A DNA stretch of 64,000 bases from Leptodesmis sichuanensis A121 (GTDB taxonomy: Bacteria; Cyanobacteriota; Cyanobacteriia; Leptolyngbyales; Leptolyngbyaceae), in NCBI RefSeq assembly GCF_021379005.1, contig NZ_CP075171.1:2108001-2172000 (forward strand). The letters run 5' to 3'. The notes under the pieces are model-generated. The model had not been told where the DNA came from. It did no database searches and was given only the letters and a program-made list of their open reading frames with translations. Each line of letters starts with the position of its first letter. The stretch's first letter is position 1. Shown one piece after another: positions 18,438 to 27,391 of the stretch. Position numbers and translations under genes: made by a program.

Positions 18438-19856
18438 ATGCTTGAAGGTTCGATACTCCACCAGTTAAAGATGGCGCATCAACCAGGACAGGTTGGCAAG
18501 CGCCCACTCAATTTTGGGGTTTATTACAAAAACACGCTGGTTGCCCTCTGCCATGCGTTAGAAGATTGCATTCTAACGTGCAGCAGTCAACCTTTAGTCG
18601 TCACCGCTTTTCAACGGGGAAAGTGGTATTTGCAGGAAGCCGATCGCTACGCAGATCTGGCTGAGAAGTCGCGACAGGTGGTGATCATGGCCGCTCCCGA
18701 TGCAGGCTTTGCAGAGCATCCTACTAGCCAGCGATCGAACGTGGATTTAGTCAGCCTCACCCCGGATGATCCGGTGGCCCAGGAATGGCATTTAATGATT
18801 CTGGCTCCCACCTATTCAGCTATGGTGCTGTGTCAGGAGCTTTCCGATGCGGATTATGGTCAATCCGGCCCGCCCACAACCGATCTGGAACGCAAGTTTT
18901 ACGGCTTCTGGACGTTTGAAGCCAATCTAGTCCAGGAAGCGATCGACCTGGCGATCGCCCATCTGCGCCCTTACAACCCGGCATTAGCCGATCAATTATC
19001 CAGTCAGGTAGAAGCCATCACCGCAGGTCAAACCGTTGAGCGAGATGACCTCGGCCCGATCGTGGCGCGAGTGGTGGATTATTTGCATGAAACCCATACC
19101 GTTCACCACGCACCAGGTACAGCAACCTCTTGGCTGAAGCCTGAGCATCATCTGGACACAAATTTGGTGTCTAACGAGGTGCAGGCATTTTTGCGAATGG
19201 CGCAATTAACCGATCAGGCCGATACCCGAAATCCCAATGCAGCCGCAGAAGTGGCGGCTCTCGCAGAGGCAATGGGGCAGCTTTTAGATCTTCCCATCTG
19301 GCAAATTAGTCGCCTCAAGCTAGCAGGATTGCTGCATCGATTGGCGCCCTTACAACAAACGGAATCAGTACTGGCTCCCGGCACAGGTCGCTACTCCAGC
19401 GATGCTCCCGATCAAGCGCCCAGTTGTCCTCTGGTACCCGGAGCGCAGGTGGTACGAACCATGCCCCAGTTACGGGCGATCGCCACCATCATTACCCATC
19501 AGACCGAGCATTGGGATGGCTCCGGTCAACCAGGGGGATTAGCAGGCGATGAAATTCCTCTGGAGTCAAGAATTTTGGGACTGGTGGAAACGTTTCAACA
19601 TCGCTTAGCCCATTTGCGATCGGCGGCTGATGCTCTCAGTCCTGAAGAATGTATGGCTAAAGCACTGGCGGACTGTCAGCAAGAACAAAACCAGCGCTGG
19701 GATCCTAAACTGGTGGAAACCCTTTCATTGCTAGTCTGTGGCCTGCAACAGGGGCTAAACTTATCTGTCAGTTCTCCCAAAATTTCTGCTGGCCTGTGGC
19801 TGATTGATTCCCGCTGTGCAGATGATTTGTTTGCACAAAGGGTGGATCGTGAATAG
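18438..19856 (+). CDS. DICT-domain protein with degenerate HD-GYP-like domain, 472 aa
   Basis: Residues about 20-185 match the DICT sensory domain found with diguanylate cyclases and two-component proteins in cyanobacteria (FGVYYKNTLVALCHALEDC, LVVTAFQRGKWYLQEADRY, FWTFEANLVQEAI). Residues about 265-440 resemble an HD-GYP phosphodiesterase, but key residues differ: LAGLLHRLAPL has HR where HD is expected, and HWDGSGQPGGLAGDEIPL has GQP for GYP. The first metal His is not evident either. It may be a non-catalytic sensor or adaptor. The next gene, 74 bp downstream, is a pentapeptide protein. Confidence 0.82.
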   Translation: MLEGSILHQLKMAHQPGQVGKRPLNFGVYYKNTLVALCHALEDCILTCSSQPLVVTAFQRGKWYLQEADRYADLAEKSRQVVIMAAPDAGFAEHPTSQRSNVDLVSLTPDDPVAQEWHLMILAPTYSAMVLCQELSDADYGQSGPPTTDLERKFYGFWTFEANLVQEAIDLAIAHLRPYNPALADQLSSQVEAITAGQTVERDDLGPIVARVVDYLHETHTVHHAPGTATSWLKPEHHLDTNLVSNEVQAFLRMAQLTDQADTRNPNAAAEVAALAEAMGQLLDLPIWQISRLKLAGLLHRLAPLQQTESVLAPGTGRYSSDAPDQAPSCPLVPGAQVVRTMPQLRAIATIITHQTEHWDGSGQPGGLAGDEIPLESRILGLVETFQHRLAHLRSAADALSPEECMAKALADCQQEQNQRWDPKLVETLSLLVCGLQQGLNLSVSSPKISAGLWLIDSRCADDLFAQRVDRE

Positions 19857-19860
19857 AGGA

Positions 19861-19893
19861 ACTACGGTTCTGGACTGGGACAAGGTTTAATTC
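19861..19893 (-). repeat. Hairpin repeat R3, partial copy C
   Basis: ACGGTTCTGGACTGGGACAA plus GGTTTAAT matches only one arm of the R3 family. It lies upstream of the pentapeptide gene and is followed by TCTCAAT-type heptamers. Confidence 0.6.
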
Positions 19894-19929
19894 TCAATTC
19901 TCAATTCTTAACCTTTAACATTCTCTCCC

Positions 19930-20568
19930 ATGACGACTAATACTTCTCAGACAGATAAGCTCAATTTCGCTCCTGGCATAGATCTGGAAGAAGCAGATCT
20001 GTCAGGCAAAGATTTGCAGGGCGTGAATTTGATTGGTGCCCGCCTCATGGGAGCTAATTTGAATGGAGCCAGGTTGACAGGAGCCTCGTTGGAAGGAGCG
20101 AACCTGATTGGCAGTCAGTTAGTTGGGGCAGATGTGCGATCGACGCTCATGGGAGCCAATTTGATGCAGGCAGACTTAACCGAAGCCGATCTGCGGGGAG
20201 CCAATTTGCGGGGAGCCAATCTGATGCGGGCCAGGCTAAACAAAGCCAGTATGGCCGGATCCTTTTTGAGTGGCGCAAATTTAATGGGTGTGAATTTGCA
20301 AGGAGTAGATCTGCGGGGAGCCGATTTGCGGGGAATTAACCTGACCAGTGCCAATCTCCAAGGGGCAAACTTGATGCAGGCGGATTTGCAGGGAGCTTTA
20401 TTGAGTGAAGCTAATTTAGAAGAGGCAAATTTGCAGGGAGCCAATCTGGCGGGTGCCAATTTGGCAGGAGCAAACTTACTGTGTACAGATTTAGAAGACG
20501 CTCATTTAGAAGGGGCAAATCTGGCCGGTGCGTGTTTGGTTGGAACAGTACTGGATAAAGGAACTTAG
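19930..20568 (+). CDS. Pentapeptide-repeat protein, 212 aa
   Basis: More than 30 A(D/N)LxG-type pentapeptides run from about residue 20 to the end (for example ANLNGARLTGASLEGANL), giving a right-handed quadrilateral beta helix. There is no signal peptide or membrane anchor. Such proteins are abundant in cyanobacteria and their function is mostly unknown; gyrase-mimic activity applies only to a few. Codon use matches the neighbours. Confidence 0.93.
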   Translation: MTTNTSQTDKLNFAPGIDLEEADLSGKDLQGVNLIGARLMGANLNGARLTGASLEGANLIGSQLVGADVRSTLMGANLMQADLTEADLRGANLRGANLMRARLNKASMAGSFLSGANLMGVNLQGVDLRGADLRGINLTSANLQGANLMQADLQGALLSEANLEEANLQGANLAGANLAGANLLCTDLEDAHLEGANLAGACLVGTVLDKGT

Positions 20569-20616
20569 GGCCATATATCAGCCATGATTTGCCAATAATG
20601 CATGAGCAATGCACCA

Positions 20617-21774
20617 TTATTCCTGTTCACTGGTCGGGAATGGATAACTAACGCTTTGTCGAGGTAGGGTAGCGGTAAAGGTTGCTCCTGCTCCTACCGC
20701 ACTATCTACAGTGATCGTTCCTCCTTGCAGGGTGACGCACTGTTTAGCGATCGCCAGTCCCAACCCACTACCAGGAATCTTTCCGACATTGCTGGCTCGT
20801 TGGAACGGTTCAAATAAGGTTGCCTGTGCTTCTGGTGGAATGCCAATGCCCTGATCTTTCACCTGAAGATTAATCGTTTCAGATGTAAAGGTGATCGTCA
20901 GCCAAATACCTCCGCCTTCAGGAGAATACTTAACAGCATTAGATAGTAAGTTATTCAGTAAATGCCACAGTAATTTATCATCCAAATACACTAGACAAAA
21001 AGATTCATTTGAAGAGAATACAAAAGAATAAAGATCTCCAGCAGACAGTTGGAAAGTTTCAAGCACTTCCTGACAGAAACTCACCAACTCAATCGGAACT
21101 GGAAGAGGCTGTAATTTATTTGCACGGGTTCGTTCTAGCGTGAGGACATCTTCTAACAAATCATTCAGACTCTTGGCCGCATTTTGAATGCGTTTAATGT
21201 AGCGTTCTCTTTTTTCTTCAGATAGATCTCCGTTATAATTTGTTAACATCTCAACTGCAAACTTAATGGCAGTAATCGGATTTCGCAGTTCATGGGCCAC
21301 GATCGAGAGGTGTTCCGCCTGCTTCTGTGCTTTTTGTTTGACAGTTTGTAACTCTACTTCTGTAGTAGACAGGGCTTGTCGAATCTCTTTCTCTGCTTGA
21401 TGGCGAGACAGAGCAATGTCAATCGTAGTTGCCAAAATCTTTTCATTAAAAGGTTTTAAGATGTAACCAAATGGCTGGCTGGCTTTTACCCGTTCTAGAG
21501 TGGCCCGATCGGCATTCGCAGTCAGATACACGATCGGAATTTGAAACTGGGATTGAATCAAATCGGAAGTCTGTACCCCATCTAATGTCCCAGCCAATCG
21601 AATATCCATCAGCACTAAATCTGGGGAAGTTTCAGCAACCTTCGCTAAAGCTTCTTCACCTGAGGCAACTGAAGCCGATACTTCATACCCTAATCCCTGC
21701 AAGGTTTCTTGGAGATCGTCTGCAACTAATCTTTCATCTTCAACAATTAAGATCCTGACAGGTGCCATATTCAA
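20617..21774 (-). CDS. Response-regulator/histidine-kinase hybrid, 385 aa
   Basis: N-terminal receiver (VEDERLVADD; phospho-acceptor D57 in LMDIRLAGTLDG; YILKPFNE), a linker helix, HisKA with H161 in VAHELRNPITAI, and HATPase (N-box NNLLSNAVKYSPEGGG, G1 DQGIGIPPEAQ, G2 GSGLGLAIAKQCV). It is cytosolic. It differs from the hybrid at 2045-3232 in receiver type (CheY-like with LAGTLDG). It is convergent with the pentapeptide gene. No cognate partner is adjacent. The upstream flank is truncated by an ISL3 element about 190 bp away. Confidence 0.92.
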   Translation of the reverse strand: MNMAPVRILIVEDERLVADDLQETLQGLGYEVSASVASGEEALAKVAETSPDLVLMDIRLAGTLDGVQTSDLIQSQFQIPIVYLTANADRATLERVKASQPFGYILKPFNEKILATTIDIALSRHQAEKEIRQALSTTEVELQTVKQKAQKQAEHLSIVAHELRNPITAIKFAVEMLTNYNGDLSEEKRERYIKRIQNAAKSLNDLLEDVLTLERTRANKLQPLPVPIELVSFCQEVLETFQLSAGDLYSFVFSSNESFCLVYLDDKLLWHLLNNLLSNAVKYSPEGGGIWLTITFTSETINLQVKDQGIGIPPEAQATLFEPFQRASNVGKIPGSGLGLAIAKQCVTLQGGTITVDSAVGAGATFTATLPRQSVSYPFPTSEQE

Positions 21775-21903
21775 TCCTTTTGGAATAGGTTAATTTAATT
21801 ATTCAAAGTTCTTAATCTATTACCTAACACTATAGCGATCTTAAATGGATTATGAGAAAAAGCCATAGGTAAAAAGCTTTGGAAAGCTAAAGGTTTGGTG
21901 GTG

Positions 21904-21961
21904 AGTCACAAGCTCAAAGAGGAACTTAACGACATTGAACGATTGACACAAGTGGTAGTAC
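21904..21961 (+). pseudogene. Possible 5' fragment of a gene cut by the ISL3 element
   Basis: GTG GTG AGT CAC at 21904 opens a short frame (VVSHKLKEELNDIERL and a few more residues) that runs into the left end of the ISL3 copy. The composition looks like coding sequence of a helical protein. No continuation is found on the far side of the IS. Confidence 0.3.
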
Positions 21962-22150
21962 GGCTCTTCCGGATCCGGGGTGAAAATCGTATAATATGAT
22001 ACTTTCAGTCAGGGATTGCGCCAATGGACATACATCTTGATAGATTGCTTAACGAGTGCATCCCACATTTGCGATGAGTATAAGTGCTTAGGGTTATGTT
22101 TGGGAGACAACGCTAAACTTTGAGCATTCCACCTTTAGCCGATAACTCCA

Positions 22151-22387
22151 ATGGACGCTGAGAAAAAAGCCCAAATTCAAGCCCATGCTCGTGCCCTTGC
22201 CGCTCTGCTGTACGAGGAAACCGACCCGGAGCAAGTAAAAACATTAGCAGGGATTGAGGTAGCAGTAAGAGGGCATCTGCTGGAACACGTCGGTCCAGAA
22301 CTCGGGGATTTTTTATTGCAACAAGCAGCGGCACCACAAGTGGACGAAAGCGCAGCCTCGACAGTATCGTCGGACGACTGCACTTGA
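22151..22387 (+). CDS. ISKra4 transposase N-terminal frame, 78 aa
   Basis: MDAEKKAQIQAHARALAALL begins the helical N-terminus seen in ISKra4 transposases. Its stop codon overlaps the TTG where the next frame opens (TTGA), so the full transposase would need -1 frameshifting or coupled re-initiation. This two-frame layout is known in part of the ISKra4 family. Confidence 0.8.
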   Translation: MDAEKKAQIQAHARALAALLYEETDPEQVKTLAGIEVAVRGHLLEHVGPELGDFLLQQAAAPQVDESAASTVSSDDCT

Positions 22388-23211
22388 GCGAGAAACAGGC
22401 ACAAATTCTGGAGGTGAAAGCCTACACACGCTGGAGTCCTTACCTGGAGCAGTGTTGTTTGTTGCTCAGTGCCAACGAGTCGTATGAGCGAGCGGCAGAA
22501 GACATCGAAGTGTTGACTGGGGTGAAGGTTACTCACAGCACTCAACAACGATTAGTCCATCGTCAAACCTTCGAGTTACCGCAAGTGGCAGGAGTGGTTG
22601 AGGAGATGAGTGTAGACGGCGGCAAAGTACGATTGCGAACCCCTCAAGGACAACCGAGTGAATGGCGAGATTACAAGGGGGTGAATCTGCACGAGTGCTG
22701 TGTGGCTGCTTTTTTCCAGGATAACGAGCAATTGGTTAACTGGGTCAACCCTCAACCCTTGTCTGACCCGCTCACTTGCTTAGGAGATGGGCACGATGGG
22801 ATCTGGAATATTTATGCCCAGATCGGCACCACGACCCAAAGACGGGAGATTTTGGATTGGTATCACCTCATCGAGAATTTGGGCAAGGTGGGTGGTTCCC
22901 AGCAACGTTTAGCGGTGGTGGAAGCCTGCTTGTGGCAGGGCGATGTCGAGGGAGCGATCATCCAGTTTGAGGATTGGCAACACGAGCGGGTTGCGACTTT
23001 CATTGCCTATCTCAACAAGCATCGACAGCGGATTGTCAACTATGGCTATTATCAAGCCGAAGGCATTTCCATTGGTTCTGGTGCAATTGAATCAACGGTC
23101 AAACAAGTCGGGCGGCGCGTCAAGATATCGGGGGCGCAGTGGGAAAAGGGTAACGTACCACAGGTGCTGAAGCAACGCTGTGCTTACCTTAATGGGCAAT
23201 TCTCAAAATGA
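22384..23211 (+). CDS. ISKra4 transposase catalytic frame, 275 aa
   Basis: Conserved ISKra4 blocks are present: LLLSANESYERAAEDIEVL, THSTQQRLVHRQ, MSVDGGKVRLRTP (first catalytic Asp), TCLGDGHDGIWNI (second Asp), REILDWYHLIENLGKV, and the C-terminal SIGSGAIESTVKQVGRRVK (catalytic Glu). The frame is open through to the inverted repeat, so the element may still encode an active enzyme if the two frames are joined. Confidence 0.88.
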   Translation: MSEKQAQILEVKAYTRWSPYLEQCCLLLSANESYERAAEDIEVLTGVKVTHSTQQRLVHRQTFELPQVAGVVEEMSVDGGKVRLRTPQGQPSEWRDYKGVNLHECCVAAFFQDNEQLVNWVNPQPLSDPLTCLGDGHDGIWNIYAQIGTTTQRREILDWYHLIENLGKVGGSQQRLAVVEACLWQGDVEGAIIQFEDWQHERVATFIAYLNKHRQRIVNYGYYQAEGISIGSGAIESTVKQVGRRVKISGAQWEKGNVPQVLKQRCAYLNGQFSK

Positions 23212-23235
23212 GTCTTACAAAACTGGGATGCACTC

Positions 23236-23754
23236 GGAGGGTTCCCAAAGGTAGTCAAGAAAGTGTTTCCCAATGCCGTGGTAGTGATTGACCGCTTTCA
23301 TGTCATGAAATTAGTCAATGAGGAGTTAAATAAAATTCGTAGACAATCGGGTGTATCAGACCGAGGTAGCAAATTCATTTTGCTCAAGAATGGCAAGGAT
23401 TTAACAGCAGAAGAAAAGACAAAGTTAGAAGAGATTCTGAAACGGTCAAAGCGATTAGGAAAAGCCTATGAGTGGAAAGAAGAGTTTCGCGCGATTTATG
23501 AACAACCATTAACCGTTGAGGAAGGCAAGCGTCAGATCCAAGGGTGGCTCGATCAAGCGCGAGTCGTCTATAGTGAAGCAAGCACAACGATTCGTAACCA
23601 TTTAGATGGGATTAGCAACTACTTTCGGAATCGCACAACGAGTGGCGCAATGGAGGGAATCAACAACCGAATTAAATTGATTAAACGGCAAGCTTATGGC
23701 TTTGTCAATTTCAACAATTTTCGAGAAAGACTATTAGCCTGCTTCTCTGATTAA
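23236..23754 (+). pseudogene. Truncated C-terminal half of ISL3 transposase
   Basis: It resumes at the sequence for GGFPKVVKKVFPNAVVVIDR of the complete copies and runs to the normal stop. It retains the second Asp and the Glu (TSGAMEGINNRIK) but lacks the zinc-finger N-terminus and the first catalytic Asp, so it cannot be functional. Confidence 0.9.
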
Positions 23755-23909
23755 ATAAAGTTATCACAGTACTAACGGGAGAACCGATTACACTGTTTAT
23801 CAACATAAGGTAGCAAGTCATACAAAAAAAGTATAAGAGATTGATATTTTCTACCACCTTAAAGTTAAGGTAAGAGCGTCAGCCCATCGGTAGAAGTTTT
23901 ATTGAACAA

Positions 23910-25052
23910 TTAACGACGATCGCTGATTTGAGGAAATGAGATCTGAAACAAACTGCCAGAATCACGATTAAGAACAATTTTGCCTTTCATTTGATCCACC
24001 AGATTCCGCACAATTCGTAGGCCGAGGGATGCAGTGGTCTGCAAGTCCACCGCCTCAGGAATGCCAACTCCATTATCGGCTACGACTAAGATAATTTGCC
24101 CTCCTACATCCGGATGATCTGCTTGCTCTCGCTGGAGACTCAGTGAAATATGACCGGGGCGATCGTTGGGAAAGGCATATTTGAGCGAATTAGAAACCAG
24201 TTCGTTGATAATCAACCCACAGGGAATGGCTGTGTTCAAAGTGAGGGTCAAACCGTTTGTAGCGATCTCCAGGGTGATATGTTCACCCACTCCATAAGAC
24301 CGAAATAGGTGATTAACCAGGGTGTGTAAATACTCGCCAAAGTCGATTTGAGATAAATCATCCGCCTGGTATAAATGCTCATGAATTAATGCCATGGACT
24401 GTACCCGATTTTGCGCTTCCTGAAATTGGATCGCGATCGCCTCCTCACCTCCAGCCTGCCGGGATTGCATTCGCAACAGACTGGAAATGATTTGCAAATT
24501 ATTTTTTACTCGATGATGAATTTCTTTGAGCAATACATCTTTTTGGGTTAACTCACCTGCCAGTTGCTGGTAAAGCTCAGTTTTCTGGATGGCGGTGCCA
24601 ATATGAGTCGCCAGTTGGCGCAAAAAATCCACTTCAAACGGCTGCCAATAGCGAGAATTTTGGCATTGATGAACGATTAATAAGCCCCACAGGCGATCGC
24701 TCTTGAGAATGGGAGCTACTAAATTAGCCCTCACCTGCAGTTGAGTTAAAAACTCTTGATGACAGAGCGACAGACCGGAGTGCTGCACATCGGGAATAAT
24801 CGTGACATAGCCTTGCTGATACTGCTCGGCCACTGTCTGCACAAAGCATTGATCGGCTATAGTTTGTCCCAATAAAGAAAATTGGCAGTCAGAAATTGCT
24901 TCTAGTTCAATGGAGCCACTCCAATCCGGGTGAAATTGGTAAACAAACACGCGATCGGCTTTAAAGAAGTGGCGCACCTGTTCTAAAGAGGCTTGCAAAA
25001 CTTCTTCCAGGTGAAGGGATTGGTTGATCAATTGGGCAATTTCTGCCATCAA
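23910..25052 (-). CDS. C-terminal fragment: bilin-type GAF plus HisKA_2 kinase, 380 aa
   Basis: The open frame downstream of the TGA, starting at a TTG without a clear ribosome site. The GAF domain carries DQCF (67-70) and CH (97-98) with cysteines 28 residues apart, as in DXCF cyanobacteriochromes, plus VRANLVAPI and LWGLLIVHQC. The kinase part is the HisKA_2 type, with N and G boxes intact. If translated alone it would be a minimal light-sensing kinase; otherwise it is the dead tail of the interrupted gene. Confidence 0.7.
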   Translation of the reverse strand: MMAEIAQLINQSLHLEEVLQASLEQVRHFFKADRVFVYQFHPDWSGSIELEAISDCQFSLLGQTIADQCFVQTVAEQYQQGYVTIIPDVQHSGLSLCHQEFLTQLQVRANLVAPILKSDRLWGLLIVHQCQNSRYWQPFEVDFLRQLATHIGTAIQKTELYQQLAGELTQKDVLLKEIHHRVKNNLQIISSLLRMQSRQAGGEEAIAIQFQEAQNRVQSMALIHEHLYQADDLSQIDFGEYLHTLVNHLFRSYGVGEHITLEIATNGLTLTLNTAIPCGLIINELVSNSLKYAFPNDRPGHISLSLQREQADHPDVGGQIILVVADNGVGIPEAVDLQTTASLGLRIVRNLVDQMKGKIVLNRDSGSLFQISFPQISDRR

Positions 25053-25202
25053 GTGATCGGCGGTCGCTTGCTGTTTAACTAATAACTCTGCCTGTTTACG
25101 TTCTGCCAGTTCGGTTTGCAGTTGGTTGTAAAGATCTGCTTGTTGAATGGCGATCGCCAGCGGATTCGTAATTTGTTCCAGTAATTCTATTTCCCAGGAG
25201 CG

Positions 25203-27389
25203 TCACTGGCGGGAGCCGGAATTTTGATAGGTACCCAATAATCCCCACAGGGTGTCTCCAACAAAAATGGGAACAATGATATAGGCCCTGATCTGGAACT
25301 GTTCCAGGATCTCGATGTAGCAGGCGTGGTGACCAGCCGCGTAAATATCCGGAACAACTAAACTCTCATGATTGCGGTAACGCCCCCCCTGTGTTTCCTG
25401 CAAATAGGTGTCCTGCCAAACGGTGCAGGTATCTTCATCAACCAGCTTGACCCAGCGATCGCCCACCGACTCGGTGACAAAACTGCCACTCCAATCTTCA
25501 TGAAAACGGTAAACGACGACTCGATCGCACTGCAGCATCTGGCGAGTTTCAGTAACGACAATAGTCAAAATGTCTTGTAAATTGATAGCTTGATGAATGT
25601 GTTGAGTGACGGTTCTCAGCAGTTTTTCTCGCTCGAATTGTCGTTGCAGGGTCTGCTTTACCTGGACACGATCGCTAACGTCAAAAACCACCCCATCCCA
25701 AATCACATCTCCATTGGGCTGCCGTTCGGGGTTAGACATTCCCTGTAGCCACCGGAGCGTGCCATCGGGCTTGATATAGCGACCTTCCCATTTCCAGGGT
25801 TGAAGAGTTTGCATTGAGCAGAGAATAGACTGTTGCAAAGCCGCCTGGTCACCGGGATGGATGCGGCTGAACAAAGAGTCCAGATCTCGCTGAATTTGCG
25901 CTGGTGTCAGACCCAGTATCTGGGAAGCAGAATCACTCATGTAAGGAAACGATTGCACTCCATCGGCGGTTATTTTGAATTGACAAATCACCCCCGGAAT
26001 ATTGGCCGCCAATCGCTGAAAGCGAGCTTCACTAGAACGCAAAGCCAGTTCGGCTTGCTTCTGCTCGGTGATATCCACAATCATGCCCATGCTGTAAAGC
26101 GGTTGGCCGTCTGGATCACGGATCAGCGCAGCGGTGAGAGTGGCCCAGATCAGATCGCCATTTTTCTTAATAAACCGCTTTTCCATCTGGAAACTGGAAC
26201 GCTCGTCCCGTTTCATTTGCTCTACCAGTTCCACATCCTGATTCACATCTTCTGGATAGGTGATATCTAGAGCCGTCAAGGTTTTTAAGTCTTCCTCGCT
26301 ATACCCCAATAATTCTCGATGTGCCTGATTCACTCGCTCCAGATGAAGGTCTGTTACACGGGCCAGACTGATGGCGATCGGAGCATTATCAAAAATCGTG
26401 CGGAATTGTTCTTCACTCTGACGGAGTGCGGCTTCTGCTTGCTTGCGTTGCGTAATATCCATACAGATGCCCATCAGCTTAAAGGGTTGTCCCTGCTGAT
26501 CGAACAAATAGGAACCCCGGTTATAGCGCCATCTGATTGTGCCATCCGGAAATACTATGCGATATTCAAGCTCGTAAAGCGATCGCGATGCCAGTGCCCG
26601 ATCTTGAGCTTGCACCAGGTGTTCTCGATCTTCTGGATGCACCCGCTCTAAGAACAACGGATAGGTGGGGTAGGGACTTAGTACCGTACCATCCAGATCC
26701 AGGACTTGCCCCCATTCATCGGCGCAAAAACCTAGCAGGGCATAGTTCTCCGGCGACCAAACCTGGGTGTCGTCCAGCATATTCCATTCCCATAACCCCA
26801 TTCCGGCGGTTGAAAGGGCCAGTTGCAGTTGGGCGGTGCGCTGGTGTACCCGTTGTTCCAGTTCCTGGTTCAATTGCTGTAGAGCTACCTCTGCCCGCTG
26901 CCGTTCTGCCAGTTCGCGCTGAGCCTGTTGATACAGGTTGGCTTGCTGAATGGCGATCGCCAATTGATCAGCTATGGCACGGGCCAGTTCAATTTCTGCA
27001 GACTGCCATTTTTGGCCCACCGCCCGGTTCAAACTCAGGCATCCCCAGACTTGCCCCTCTCCCCAGAGGGGAATATGCAGCCAGTTGCCACCATAGGTAT
27101 AAATAGCCCTGAGAGGACGGTTTGCTTCATCGTCGTACTGTTGATAGTCTTCAATTTCGACGATTTGGCCCTGCTTTAGCTGAGCCGCAATTGAATTTCC
27201 GGCATCGGGAATTTCCAGTCCCAGCCCAGATGGCATTCCAGGATTGCGGCGGTAGTCGGCCAGATTTAGCCAAATTCCTCTTTCCGGTAAATAGCGGACG
27301 ATATCTGCCTGATAGATCTGCAGCACTTCCCCGACTTCACACACCGTTGTTGTAAAAATGGTGTTTAGATCGAGAGAGTTACGAATCAT
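25203..27389 (-). CDS. Middle fragment of the kinase: GAF-PAS-PAS-PAS-GAF, 728 aa
   Basis: An open frame beginning at the ISL3 border (MIRNSLDLNTIF) and ending in TGA. Domains: GAF (VLQIYQADIVRYL ... WGCLSLNRAVG), three PAS/PAC units (MDITQRKQAEA, VDITEQKQAEL, FDVSDRVQVKQ junctions) and a GAF with phytochrome-like VVVYRFHEDWSGSF, DTCT and ACYIEILEQFQIRAY. It has no kinase core, so alone it would only be a sensory fragment. It is part of the interrupted gene and probably not expressed as such. Confidence 0.7.
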   Translation of the reverse strand: MIRNSLDLNTIFTTTVCEVGEVLQIYQADIVRYLPERGIWLNLADYRRNPGMPSGLGLEIPDAGNSIAAQLKQGQIVEIEDYQQYDDEANRPLRAIYTYGGNWLHIPLWGEGQVWGCLSLNRAVGQKWQSAEIELARAIADQLAIAIQQANLYQQAQRELAERQRAEVALQQLNQELEQRVHQRTAQLQLALSTAGMGLWEWNMLDDTQVWSPENYALLGFCADEWGQVLDLDGTVLSPYPTYPLFLERVHPEDREHLVQAQDRALASRSLYELEYRIVFPDGTIRWRYNRGSYLFDQQGQPFKLMGICMDITQRKQAEAALRQSEEQFRTIFDNAPIAISLARVTDLHLERVNQAHRELLGYSEEDLKTLTALDITYPEDVNQDVELVEQMKRDERSSFQMEKRFIKKNGDLIWATLTAALIRDPDGQPLYSMGMIVDITEQKQAELALRSSEARFQRLAANIPGVICQFKITADGVQSFPYMSDSASQILGLTPAQIQRDLDSLFSRIHPGDQAALQQSILCSMQTLQPWKWEGRYIKPDGTLRWLQGMSNPERQPNGDVIWDGVVFDVSDRVQVKQTLQRQFEREKLLRTVTQHIHQAINLQDILTIVVTETRQMLQCDRVVVYRFHEDWSGSFVTESVGDRWVKLVDEDTCTVWQDTYLQETQGGRYRNHESLVVPDIYAAGHHACYIEILEQFQIRAYIIVPIFVGDTLWGLLGTYQNSGSRQ

Positions 27390-27391
27390 TT

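Larger units (their letters stand above)
22054..23235 (+). mobile_element. ISKra4-family insertion sequence
   Basis: A 1,182-bp element bounded by inverted repeats GAGTGCATCCCA (left) and TGGGATGCACTC (right). It carries two overlapping frames (22151-22387 and 22384-23211) that together make an ISKra4 transposase. It sits within ISL3 copy 1 with loss of host-element DNA; no direct repeat is visible at its borders. Confidence 0.88.
21962..23785 (+). mobile_element. ISL3-family element, copy 1, overwritten by ISKra4
   Basis: The left end GGCTCTTCCGGATCCGG and the right end ending in AACGGGAGAACC match the two complete copies (27392-28638 and 38984-40230). After the first 92 bp, 605 bp of the standard element are missing and replaced by an ISKra4-type element (22054-23235). 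The flanking octamers GGTAGTAC and GATTACAC do not match, so no target duplication remains, suggesting rearrangement after insertion. Confidence 0.88.
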
